Source: RXOA01 sp964547105 (GTDB lineage: Bacteria > Bipolaricaulota > Bipolaricaulia > UBA7950 > UBA9294). Taken from it: a stretch of 54,201 nt of DNA. The notes under the pieces are model-generated. The model ran no database searches, had not been told where the DNA came from, and saw only the letters and a program-made list of their open reading frames with translations. The translations under genes were made by a program, and so were the position numbers. The stretch covers positions 1 to 54,201 of the forward strand of contig CAZJLO010000009.1 in assembly GCA_964547105.1 (NCBI GenBank), written 5' to 3'. Positions 1-7,230 of this stretch are shown here, in pieces (positions within the stretch are counted from its first letter, which is position 1; each line of letters opens with the position of its first letter).

Positions 1-1832
1 TAGATACGGTCCTCGTTGAACCCTTCAAGGCTGCGATTGTCCAATTGGAGTTCATAGCCACCATGAGCTTCGGGTAGCCCAATTCCGAGCGCGTCCCATA
101 CCGGCGAGAGTTCGACTCCGATGTTGGAGAAGAAACCCGATGAGTTGCTCGACAACTCATCGAGCACCAGCCACTCCGAGTCATCCACTTCATGCGGATC
201 GCAGACGTGAACGACGACGATTTCCGGGCAGCAGCTGTCCACATTGGCGTCGGGATCGATCACTTCCACATACACCGGATCCCGTCCCAACCACAGCGAC
301 ATCATCGGACCGCGCACGGAATTGGTCACGTTCACCCTCGCCGTGTGATCGGAACGCTCGATGTAGGCTGTGGCCAGCGAGAAGTCATCCTGGTCATTCG
401 GATCGACGTAGTACGCAACCAGGACGTCACCGACATCCAATGCGTTGAATCCAAGATCGCGCTCGATGTCATTGAAGTCGCATTCGAACACGCCACTGTC
501 CGCCGCGGTTTCCTGCGCGTAGAACATGCAGCGTGTTACACCGGACTCGCTCATCGTGTCGAACGTCGTCACATTGGGGATCGCCTGAGCGTTGAGTGGA
601 TTCGGATACTGGATGTAGAAACTCCCGTCGGCGTTCGGCTGACGGCTCCCGTCAGCTCGCAGATCGACTTGGGCTGTAGTAAGGCCGCTGTCATAGGCGT
701 TGAACCAATCGATCGGCCCCGGCCCCACGGTGGCAGGTACGTTTGTGTCGGTGACGCCCCCATACCGCTTCAGCGCTGCAAAGCCGTTCGCACTGCGGCG
801 ATTGGGATCCAGCGGATTCCAAGATCCAGGGTTGATGATCACGAAGACAGGCACGAACTCTACATCATCGCAACTCAGATTCTCGTCTGCATCTTCAATA
901 CGGATTGTCGCAGCTGCGTTGGAGTCCTTGTAGACAGTCTCATCCCAAGCCATCTGAGACGGAACATCGATGATCTTCGCCATCGTGACGGCAATGTCCG
1001 ATGCATCGTCCGGGTCGAGGTACAACCCCATCACCGTATCCATGTTCTCGAACCGTCCCAGGATGTAGTCCTGATCGGCAAGCAGGCTGACGCTTGGCGG
1101 CACGAATGCCAAACCCGGAGGAACGATGGTCGCCGCATCGATCGCCGAAACAAGCTTGTACCCGATGATCGGATCCCGCTCCGCGCTGACCCACACCCGA
1201 TCGTCGCCGAATGTGTTGCCGTCGAATTCGGCATAGAGATACCCGCCCCATTCAAAATCGATGGGCCTCACCGAGCCATCGAGGTTCTCTTCATACGGCC
1301 CGACGATGTGCGTATTCATCCGAGGATCTCCGTACATGGCCCGCGTGCCGATCTGAAATGCTCGCGAACTGACGAACACACCGGTGCTTGCCCCCGTCTC
1401 TTCGAGGAAGTCGTGAAGAAGCGAGCCTGCACTGACGCCGGGCCAGTGACCTTGGTGGGGCATGTATTCGGGCTCACCGACCAAAGCGTCTCCCGAGCCG
1501 TTGTCGTCCGTATCGGCGCCGCCGTCATCGACATAGCTCTCCCAGACAAGGCGCGCCCCGGTCTTGACGTCGATGACCTTGACATCGGTCCACACCTTGT
1601 CCCGCACGTCACAATCGAGATCTTCGTCAGAGTCGAGCACGACGATCCAGATCGAGTCCCCCTCCTGGACCGACGTAACCGGAGTGGTGCCATTCCGATC
1701 GTTCGAGAAATACATCTGGGCATCGGATGCCTGAACAACGAACGACGCCAGCAACGCGAACAGAAGGAACCAAGCCAGTCGTTCTCGAATGCCGCTTTTT
1801 CGCCCGCGGAGTCGTCTCTCGTTCCCGTTCAT
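1..1832 (-). CDS. Large secreted/surface protein, C-terminus cut off by window edge
   Basis: The frame opens at an ATG at 1832 and runs without a stop off the left edge (about 610 residues seen). The N-terminus has a basic stretch (ERRLRGRK) followed by a hydrophobic segment (WFLLFALLASFVVQA) and a likely signal-peptidase site near SDAQ, so it is probably exported. The rest is rich in Asp, Gly, Asn and aromatic residues, with phrases such as SIWIVVLDSDEDLDCDV and VYVEVIDPDANVD that recur in related form, suggesting several beta-sandwich repeats. I recognise no enzyme motif. Its start overlaps the stop of the upstream membrane-protein gene by ATGA, so it is the last visible gene of the exosortase locus. 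A sorting signal could lie beyond the edge; this cannot be tested here. Confidence 0.8.
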   Translation of the reverse strand, partial: MNGNERRLRGRKSGIRERLAWFLLFALLASFVVQASDAQMYFSNDRNGTTPVTSVQEGDSIWIVVLDSDEDLDCDVRDKVWTDVKVIDVKTGARLVWESYVDDGGADTDDNGSGDALVGEPEYMPHQGHWPGVSAGSLLHDFLEETGASTGVFVSSRAFQIGTRAMYGDPRMNTHIVGPYEENLDGSVRPIDFEWGGYLYAEFDGNTFGDDRVWVSAERDPIIGYKLVSAIDAATIVPPGLAFVPPSVSLLADQDYILGRFENMDTVMGLYLDPDDASDIAVTMAKIIDVPSQMAWDETVYKDSNAAATIRIEDADENLSCDDVEFVPVFVIINPGSWNPLDPNRRSANGFAALKRYGGVTDTNVPATVGPGPIDWFNAYDSGLTTAQVDLRADGSRQPNADGSFYIQYPNPLNAQAIPNVTTFDTMSESGVTRCMFYAQETAADSGVFECDFNDIERDLGFNALDVGDVLVAYYVDPNDQDDFSLATAYIERSDHTARVNVTNSVRGPMMSLWLGRDPVYVEVIDPDANVDSCCPEIVVVHVCDPHEVDDSEWLVLDELSSNSSGFFSNIGVELSPVWDALGIGLPEAHGGYELQLDNRSLEGFNEDRI

Positions 1833-2503
1833 CTCACACATCCTTGTTCATGAGCTTGCCTGCCGGCCGCGTGCGATGTTTGCATCCGCGGCCAATCTTC
1901 CTTGCTGTGCTTCCAGGGCCAACGGCGAACGGCCAGAGCCGCCCAAACCAGAACCCCGCTCGCTTCCCAGAGCACGCGGAGGGCGACCTGGGCCCAGTCG
2001 TAGAACCCCTTCGCGGAGGGTTCGACCGGCTCCAGACCACAAATGACATACAGCAGCCGGACCGCACCGACGAGATACACGGCGTGCAATAGAATCAGCA
2101 GTCCGAGCCCCGCGGCCAACAGGACGGCTCGTCGCCGCCATGGAATCTTCGGAGTGGCAAGAAGCAAGGCGACAAACGGCACAACCCCGAAATAGACATA
2201 GAAATCGAACGCCACGAACGGCTGCGAGGTTCCGCTTCCCGCATCGATCCGCTCGAACAGGACCCCCCCCGTTTCAATCCTGACGGCGGTCTCCCGAGGG
2301 TGCTCCAAGACGGCAAGGAGTGCTTCCGCCGTTCCCGAAACGGCCCGGTTGTAGCATGGAGCAACCCACAGCCAGACAATACTGGTCACAAGCAGCGCGG
2401 CAACCGCCAACGCCGCAAACTTGGCCAATCCGGCCCCGGACCCGGTCACGGGTCGCCCTGGTTGATCCTCTGCCTGAAATGCCTTCCTACGCCCGGCGAG
2501 CAT
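1829..2503 (-). CDS. Exosortase H-associated membrane protein
   Basis: This 224-residue protein has about four hydrophobic segments (roughly residues 27-47, 95-113, 123-150 and 180-200) joined by short basic loops (PWRRRA, RRWPWKHSK). It overlaps the exosortase gene by 17 bases and has an AAGGTGG ribosome-binding site inside that gene, so the two are translationally coupled. A small multi-pass protein encoded directly after XrtH-type exosortases is a known companion; its function has not been established. The call rests on membrane topology and position, because I see no catalytic motif. It could serve as a partner or chaperone of the exosortase. Confidence 0.6.
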   Translation of the reverse strand: MLAGRRKAFQAEDQPGRPVTGSGAGLAKFAALAVAALLVTSIVWLWVAPCYNRAVSGTAEALLAVLEHPRETAVRIETGGVLFERIDAGSGTSQPFVAFDFYVYFGVVPFVALLLATPKIPWRRRAVLLAAGLGLLILLHAVYLVGAVRLLYVICGLEPVEPSAKGFYDWAQVALRVLWEASGVLVWAALAVRRWPWKHSKEDWPRMQTSHAAGRQAHEQGCVR

Positions 2504-3038
2504 GCGCCACCTTCTCCACCCAAATCAGCCACATCATCAACACGCCGACAATCGAGAGCGATTGCAGAACCAGCAAGTGAACCTGTTCTACCCGGTGAGG
2601 GAAGAAGACACCCACATAGAACAGAACGACAAGCCGGACGATGTTCATCACATAGATCGCAGCGATCCCGCCGGTCAGCCCCAACAGCTTTGCCCGCCAT
2701 CCAGCGGGATAGGCAAGGACGGCGGACGCAAACGCAACCGCAAGGAACAGTCCGGTGCAGGCAGCAACAACGGAAATGCTGAACCGATCCGACACAATGG
2801 TGCTGTTCACCGTGGTCGCGTCCGTTCCCAGCAGGCGGAGAACCGCGCTCGTCGAGCCGGCGATCGTCTGTTGAAGGCTAGACATCGCTGCTTCATTCCG
2901 CATCAACCCAAGCGCCATTGCACTCATTGCTGCAAGAGCCACGAAAAAGAGTCCGAGGCGAATCAGGAGCCGGCGACACGGGCGCACCGCTTTGCCTGCA
3001 CAAATCTCGATCTTGCCTACGCTCCGATTTCCCGGCAT
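2487..3038 (-). CDS. xrtH: Exosortase of the XrtH type (IPTL-CTERM sorting transpeptidase)
   Basis: Exosortases are multi-pass membrane Cys proteases/transpeptidases that cut C-terminal sorting signals of exported proteins. The expected triad is present: Cys94 in VAACTGLF, Arg135 in MNIVRLVVLFYVG and His154 in EQVHLLVLQS, within four to five hydrophobic segments. The 183-residue length suits the short XrtH class. I place the start at the ATG at 3038, preceded by GAGGGCGGAGAG. An open frame continues upstream to 3206, but that stretch overlaps the preceding gene by 98 bases and is low-complexity (GIGTGIGIGS). The gene immediately upstream encodes a protein ending in APSLSEWG plus a membrane segment, which matches the IPTLxxWG signal expected of an XrtH substrate. 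Confidence 0.85.
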   Translation of the reverse strand: MPGNRSVGKIEICAGKAVRPCRRLLIRLGLFFVALAAMSAMALGLMRNEAAMSSLQQTIAGSTSAVLRLLGTDATTVNSTIVSDRFSISVVAACTGLFLAVAFASAVLAYPAGWRAKLLGLTGGIAAIYVMNIVRLVVLFYVGVFFPHRVEQVHLLVLQSLSIVGVLMMWLIWVEKVAHARRA

Positions 3039-3108
3039 CTCTCCGCCCTCATTTCCTGCTTGGGCTCGGGACCCGATCCCGATCCCGGTTCCGATTCCGC
3101 GAATCTCT

Positions 3109-4230
3109 TCATCTCCGGTTACGATCGCTTGTTTGGCGCGAACATCGGTCCGCCTGATAGGAACGGTGACGCAACAGCATCGCGGCAAACGCCACGAGCA
3201 TCGCAACCCCCATCCCGATCAGCCCCCACTCGCTGAGCGACGGCGCATCAATGGTCCCCGCGATGAGAGGCAGAAGGTCAGCGGGATCGACGCATTCGCC
3301 GACAATGAGCACAGTGGCATCGTCTTCGATCAACGTGGACGGATCGTCTGATGGCTCCTCGCTATCGCGAGCTCCGTCCTGATCGCGATCCCAGTCCGCA
3401 AATGCCTGATTGACGATCGCCGTGTCCACCGGTGTTTCCGGATCCACGGTCACCGTGAAGCGCATTGTGACCGCTCCGCCGGCCGCTAGGTGTCCGCTCC
3501 AGACAATGAGGCCTTCTTCAGGCGACGATGCCAGCCCGATCGATGATGTCAGGGATCCATCCAACAGCGTTACTTCTGACGGGAGCTGATCCTCGAGACG
3601 GATCATCGCACCACTTGTGTGATCTCCTTCACCGATGTTGGAAACGGTGATTTCGTACTCGATTTCCTCGCCTGCCCGCAGACAGCCGTCTCCCGCAACC
3701 AGCGCCGCCTTCGCCACCTCGATCACCGGCGCTGCAAAGACGATGACTGTCTCGGGCAACGTATACGTATTGTCATCTTCGTTGTACTCCGGAATGTCAT
3801 TGTCCGGGTCCGCCGATGCGATCAGGTCGTGCTCGCCGGCGGGAACACCGCCGGTATTCCAGCTGAATTCCACGATGGCGTGCTCGCAGCTTTCAAGGCT
3901 GAGCGTTCTTGTGCCGATGAGGGACGCTTCTTCCAGGTTGTCCGCGTACAAAGCCAACTCGAACGGCCCCGTCGCCCCACAGGTGAAGTTGTCCACCGTC
4001 ACGGTGACGGTCACCGTATCTCCCTGCACCACAACTGTAGGCGTAGCCATCTGAACGGAGAGCTCTCCGCCGGATAGGCCCACGCCGGGCTCAGGGAACC
4101 AAAGATCCGGGAGCTTGTCGCAGGCGTCGGCAGCGCTCACGGCACCGCTCGCACTGATTGCAAACAGCAGGAGAAGAGCAAGAGCCAATAACCGGCGCCC
4201 TTCTGCATGTGTCTTTCTCCGGGTGCCCAT
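3109..4230 (-). CDS. CARDB/DUF11 surface protein with IPTL-CTERM-like sorting signal
   Basis: A signal peptide (RRLLALALLLLFAISASG, about residues 12-33) is followed by a CARDB-like adhesion domain at about 60-155 (ends PEYNEDDNTYTL) and a DUF11-like beta-sandwich at about 170-310 (KAALVAGDGCLRAGEEIEYE). The C-terminus carries the sorting signal: APSLSEWG near residue 329, a hydrophobic stretch, then LLRHR. This resembles the IPTLxxWG-CTERM motif with Ala-Pro-Ser-Leu at the front. Unusually, about 16 further basic/polar residues follow the Arg cluster. The ATG has a good AAAGGAG site, and the xrtH gene follows after 70 bases. The protein is probably exported, processed by the neighbouring exosortase and displayed on the cell surface. 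Confidence 0.85.
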   Translation of the reverse strand: MGTRRKTHAEGRRLLALALLLLFAISASGAVSAADACDKLPDLWFPEPGVGLSGGELSVQMATPTVVVQGDTVTVTVTVDNFTCGATGPFELALYADNLEEASLIGTRTLSLESCEHAIVEFSWNTGGVPAGEHDLIASADPDNDIPEYNEDDNTYTLPETVIVFAAPVIEVAKAALVAGDGCLRAGEEIEYEITVSNIGEGDHTSGAMIRLEDQLPSEVTLLDGSLTSSIGLASSPEEGLIVWSGHLAAGGAVTMRFTVTVDPETPVDTAIVNQAFADWDRDQDGARDSEEPSDDPSTLIEDDATVLIVGECVDPADLLPLIAGTIDAPSLSEWGLIGMGVAMLVAFAAMLLRHRSYQADRCSRQTSDRNRR

Positions 4231-4497
4231 TTCCCCATCTCCTTTGCAGCCACAACAGTCGACAGCGAACGACTCGCGCCGGCGAGCTGGGTATGCTACA
4301 TAACAAACGGTATCGGGATCGGGGATCCAAACGAAGGACCGCTGCGCGAATCTTCTGTTATCTCAATCACACACAGCCGGCACGATCGACCCTCAATCGC
4401 ACGTATCCCGTGTCCAGCTACAACGAGACATCGGTCCGCGTCTTTCACATCGTGTCCGGCTGGGGCAACCGCCGAATGCCATGCCAAGCAACAAGGA

Positions 4498-4527
4498 GCT
4501 CGACCCGAGGAGGTGATCGGGTCGAGC
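4498..4527. repeat. Perfect 11-bp inverted repeat with a GGAGGTGA loop
   Basis: The arms GCTCGACCCGA (4498-4508) and TCGGGTCGAGC (4517-4527) are exactly complementary and enclose the 8-base loop GGAGGTGA. No T-run follows on the plus strand; the minus-strand side continues TCCTTGTTGC. It lies about 300 bases from either flanking gene. It could be a weak terminator, an RNA element exposing a Shine-Dalgarno-like loop, or a protein-binding palindrome. Confidence 0.6.
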
Positions 4528-4793
4528 GTCGGTCAACGAGTTATCGACAACGCCCGCCGCAACGGAATCCGTGACGGCAAAGCGTGCTATCGATCGTGAG
4601 GAACCCCTCCCAGCTCGTCGATCCACCGGCGAGCGGATGATCCCTTGCCACCCGGCACGAGGGCATCGACCTCACGAACGTACGGCTGTATGCCGCATCA
4701 CAAACCATAGGCGGGACAACAAGCCGACGCGAAGACATTTCTTCGCTCATGCTGTGACGTTGATCACACTGGTGTTGCCCCACGCAGGGATAC

Positions 4794-4814
4794 GCGGACA
4801 AGACAGATGTCCGC
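4794..4814 (-). terminator. Stem-loop just after the rmuC stop
   Basis: GCGGACA (4794-4800) pairs perfectly with TGTCCGC (4808-4814) around a 7-base loop, and begins 12 bases beyond the rmuC stop codon on the minus strand. There is no U-run behind it, so termination is inferred from position only. Confidence 0.4.
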
Positions 4815-4825
4815 CATCTCCTGGG

Positions 4826-6073
4826 TCAGGCCGAGTCTGCCCGGTCGGTCGCCATGTCCGGGGATTCGCCGTCCTCCAGCGGAAGCCGGCGTGCCACGGA
4901 ATCGATCGGCGAGACCGATGGAATCGATTCACCTGATGCGGAGAGATCCTTGAACCGCCGGGCCGCGGGAAGCAGCATCCGCTCCATCGATCCAACGGCT
5001 TCGTTGTATGCCTTCAGCGCTTTCCCCAACGCCTCTCCCGCTCCGCGGAACCGGTTGAGAAACGTCATCAGCCGGCCATACAATTCCTTGCCCTGTGCGG
5101 CGATTTCCTGCGCGTTGTCGGCAATCTGTACCTGCTGCCAGCCGAACGCCGCTGTACGGAGCAGTGCCAACAGCGTGATCGGAGACGCAATGAGAATCTT
5201 TTGCCGCGCCGCGTATTCCAGCAATTCGGGATCCTGCTCAAACGCCGCCGACAAAGCCGCTTCGCTGGGCACAAACATAACCAGCATAGATGCCGAACGA
5301 TCGAACTGCGCCCAGTAGGCCTTCCGCGTCAGCTCCTGAATCCGTTGCCGCATCGCCTTCGCGTGAGCGACAAGTTTCCTTTTTGCCTCTTCGCCGCCGG
5401 AGGCTTCCGAGGCCGCAAGGAAAGACGTCATCGGCGTTTTCGCGTCAACTGGGAGCACCCCGTGATTGGGAAGGTGGATCAGCATGTCAGGCCGACCCTC
5501 ATCCGTAGCCGCCTGCTCCTCGAAATCGATGTGGTTGGCCATTCCGGCGAGCTCGACCACGCGGCGGAGCTGAAGCTCTCCCCATCGGCCTCGCGCCGAA
5601 GATGATTTCATCGCCTGCCGAAGCTCGACGGTCTCGGTGCGCAATGCCGTTTGTGCCGACCCGAGATCGGCCAGCATCCGCTCCAGGCTACGATAGGCTC
5701 CCTCACGCCGTTGCTCGAGCGTCCGAACCTGCCCGTCCATCGCCTCCAATCCTTTGCTGAGCGGTTCGACAAGGCGATGGATCTGTTCCTTCTGCATTCC
5801 CCAATCACTGCGCACCTGTTCTAGAACACCGGCGAGCTGCTCGCGCGATCGATTCATCAGTTGTTCCGAGTTGGCGAGGAGCACGTCCCCCGCCGCTGCG
5901 CGAAATGATTCGTTCAACCGCTTCTCGGCGTCGTCGATCCACTGTGACTTTTCCCTCTCCGATTGCAGCTCTCCCCGCAATCGTTCAAGACGAACACCAA
6001 GCTTCCACCGTGCCCAAACGGCTCCCAAGAGGATCCCGACGACCAAACCAGTTGCGAGAAACACCCACTCCAC
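4826..6073 (-). CDS. rmuC: DNA recombination protein RmuC
   Basis: This 415-residue protein has the RmuC layout: an N-terminal membrane anchor (VFLATGLVVGILLGAVW, residues 4-20), a long coiled coil (about 25-155, rich in Glu, Arg and Leu), then the nuclease-like core with RGRWGELQLRRVVELAGM, RPDMLIHLPNHGVLPVDAKTP and SPITLLALLRTAAFGWQQ. RmuC limits sequence inversions at short inverted repeats. It starts with GTG, preceded by AGGAGG five bases upstream; no other start has such a site. It follows the flavin-fold gene by about 50 bases and may share its transcript. A stem-loop follows the stop. Confidence 0.95.
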   Translation of the reverse strand: MEWVFLATGLVVGILLGAVWARWKLGVRLERLRGELQSEREKSQWIDDAEKRLNESFRAAAGDVLLANSEQLMNRSREQLAGVLEQVRSDWGMQKEQIHRLVEPLSKGLEAMDGQVRTLEQRREGAYRSLERMLADLGSAQTALRTETVELRQAMKSSSARGRWGELQLRRVVELAGMANHIDFEEQAATDEGRPDMLIHLPNHGVLPVDAKTPMTSFLAASEASGGEEAKRKLVAHAKAMRQRIQELTRKAYWAQFDRSASMLVMFVPSEAALSAAFEQDPELLEYAARQKILIASPITLLALLRTAAFGWQQVQIADNAQEIAAQGKELYGRLMTFLNRFRGAGEALGKALKAYNEAVGSMERMLLPAARRFKDLSASGESIPSVSPIDSVARRLPLEDGESPDMATDRADSA

Positions 6074-6122
6074 TCGGGCCTCCTTCCAGCACCCCTAAAG
6101 ATCGGGCGGAGTGCATCGATCG

Positions 6123-6533
6123 TTACAGAAGAGCAAACTGCTCGGCTTCGTCAGCAACGCCTCGGTAGTATGCCCCCCGATGCCCCTCAACCCGTAACAG
6201 CACGTAATCTTCATCGACCACCCCACCAGGCCACTGCTCTTGCCACTCCACGTGCCACAGGTTCTGCTTCCGCTCCGGAGATGTGACCACGGCCACCATC
6301 CCGTACACGGAGGCATAGTCGAATTCCGCCTGATGAATGAACAGCAGCGTAACCCGAGGATCTCTCCGAATATGGGTGATTTTTCTCGACTTTGCCGACG
6401 CCGGGAACCAGAACACGTTCTCCTCTCGGGCGGCGAGGTACATCGGTCGCGCGACGGAAAATCCTTCGGCATCATGCGTCACCAGCAGCGGATACGGCGC
6501 AGCATCGATCATTCGGTACAGCCGTTGCTTCAC
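6123..6533 (-). CDS. Pyridoxamine 5'-phosphate oxidase-like (FMN-binding split-barrel) protein
   Basis: The 136-residue product begins VKQRLYRMIDAAPYPLLVT and contains GFSVARPMYL, NVFWFPASAKSRKITHIRRD and VTLLFIHQ, the pattern of the PNPOx-like split barrel found in general-stress flavoproteins. FMN or F420 binding is a family expectation; no substrate can be named. I place the start at a GTG at 6533, because AGGGGGG lies 7 bases upstream and the upstream NTPase gene ends 19 bases away. An ATG further upstream (6575) would overlap that gene. It sits in the same minus-strand run as the PLP enzyme and NTPase, so it may belong to the carbamoyl-phosphate pathway. Confidence 0.75.
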   Translation of the reverse strand: MKQRLYRMIDAAPYPLLVTHDAEGFSVARPMYLAAREENVFWFPASAKSRKITHIRRDPRVTLLFIHQAEFDYASVYGMVAVVTSPERKQNLWHVEWQEQWPGGVVDEDYVLLRVEGHRGAYYRGVADEAEQFALL

Positions 6534-6552
6534 GAATATCCCCCCTGATGCT

Positions 6553-7212
6553 TCAGAAGCGATCCTCCCGAACATGATAACAGTCCGCAGTCGGCAACCC
6601 GAACCGATTCCGGATCGCCTCAATGAATGGGAGGCGTACCGTTAGCACAGGAAGCGCATACCCCACCAGGATCGACTCCAGCGCCCCAACGTGTCCTCTT
6701 CCCGACAACTCGAGTCGTCCTACTTCATCCAAGATCACGACCGGCTGCAACATTGCCGCGCGCTTGAGGACGATTCCCGCTTGCTGAAGAGCTTCCTCGC
6801 GAAGATAGAATCTCCCGACCCGTTGCCCCGGCGGCTCCTCCGAGGCAAGTGAAATCCGCTCACCGGAACCGATGACTTCCAGATCATACCCGACCGTTCG
6901 GCGTCCGGTTCGATCTTGAATGCGAACGGCAACAATCCCGTCCACGCCGATTCCACGACGTCGAAGCGCCTCGGCCAGCCCGCGGACGGCGGATGTCTTT
7001 CCGGCACCGATTTCGCCGGTGACAAGAATGGCTGCATCACGAGCCTTTCCGGCAAACCGGACGCCCGACACGGGAAGATCTTTCCGATTGAGTTCCGGTT
7101 CAGGGACGCCAAGCCGGGATGCTTCCGATCTGTTTGGAGGAGGGTCCCCGGCTGCAGATCCTTGTGGGAACTGCAGCCGATCCAGGACAGCCATCAGCAG
7201 TTGCTCGGACAT
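6553..7212 (-). CDS. THEP1-like nucleoside-triphosphatase
   Basis: A P-loop NTPase of 219 residues. Walker A is VTGEIGAGKTSAVRGLAEAL (about 65-84) and Walker B is PVVILDEVGRLEL, the Asp-Glu-x-Gly-x-Leu-Glu-Leu form typical of the THEP1/DUF265 family. About 60 N-terminal residues before the P-loop (rich in Pro, Glu and Asn) are extra compared with minimal THEP1 proteins. The family hydrolyses NTPs in vitro; cellular roles are poorly known, though members often occur beside molybdenum-enzyme or catabolic genes. It lies 18 bases after the PLP-enzyme gene and 19 before the flavin-fold gene, suggesting one transcript. Confidence 0.8.
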   Translation of the reverse strand: MSEQLLMAVLDRLQFPQGSAAGDPPPNRSEASRLGVPEPELNRKDLPVSGVRFAGKARDAAILVTGEIGAGKTSAVRGLAEALRRRGIGVDGIVAVRIQDRTGRRTVGYDLEVIGSGERISLASEEPPGQRVGRFYLREEALQQAGIVLKRAAMLQPVVILDEVGRLELSGRGHVGALESILVGYALPVLTVRLPFIEAIRNRFGLPTADCYHVREDRF

Positions 7213-7230
7213 CCGATGGGCGGATACCTC

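Larger units (their letters stand above)
4231..4825. other. Non-coding stretch between rmuC and the exosortase substrate gene
   Basis: About 595 bases contain no convincing gene on either strand; the short open frames here have Arg/Pro/Ser-rich shadow composition and no ribosome-binding sites. I found no tRNA fold. Two clear inverted repeats are present (listed separately). The part next to 4230 must hold the leader of the surface-protein gene, with its AAAGGAG site at about 4240, but I could not identify a convincing promoter. Confidence 0.6.

Noticed and set aside
192..1853. A 553-codon open frame on the plus strand
   Set aside because: It is the antisense shadow of the minus-strand secreted protein: the minus frame has a signal peptide, biased codon use and an ATGA overlap with its upstream gene, while the plus frame is His/Arg-rich and resembles no protein.
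3072..3098. CCGATC-type tandem repeat before xrtH
   Set aside because: Only three to four imperfect copies in a GC-rich spacer; too short to call a functional repeat.
4541..4801. Short open frames in the rmuC/exosortase intergenic region
   Set aside because: They lack ribosome-binding sites, are Arg/Cys/Ser-rich and overlap a hairpin; I treat the region as non-coding.
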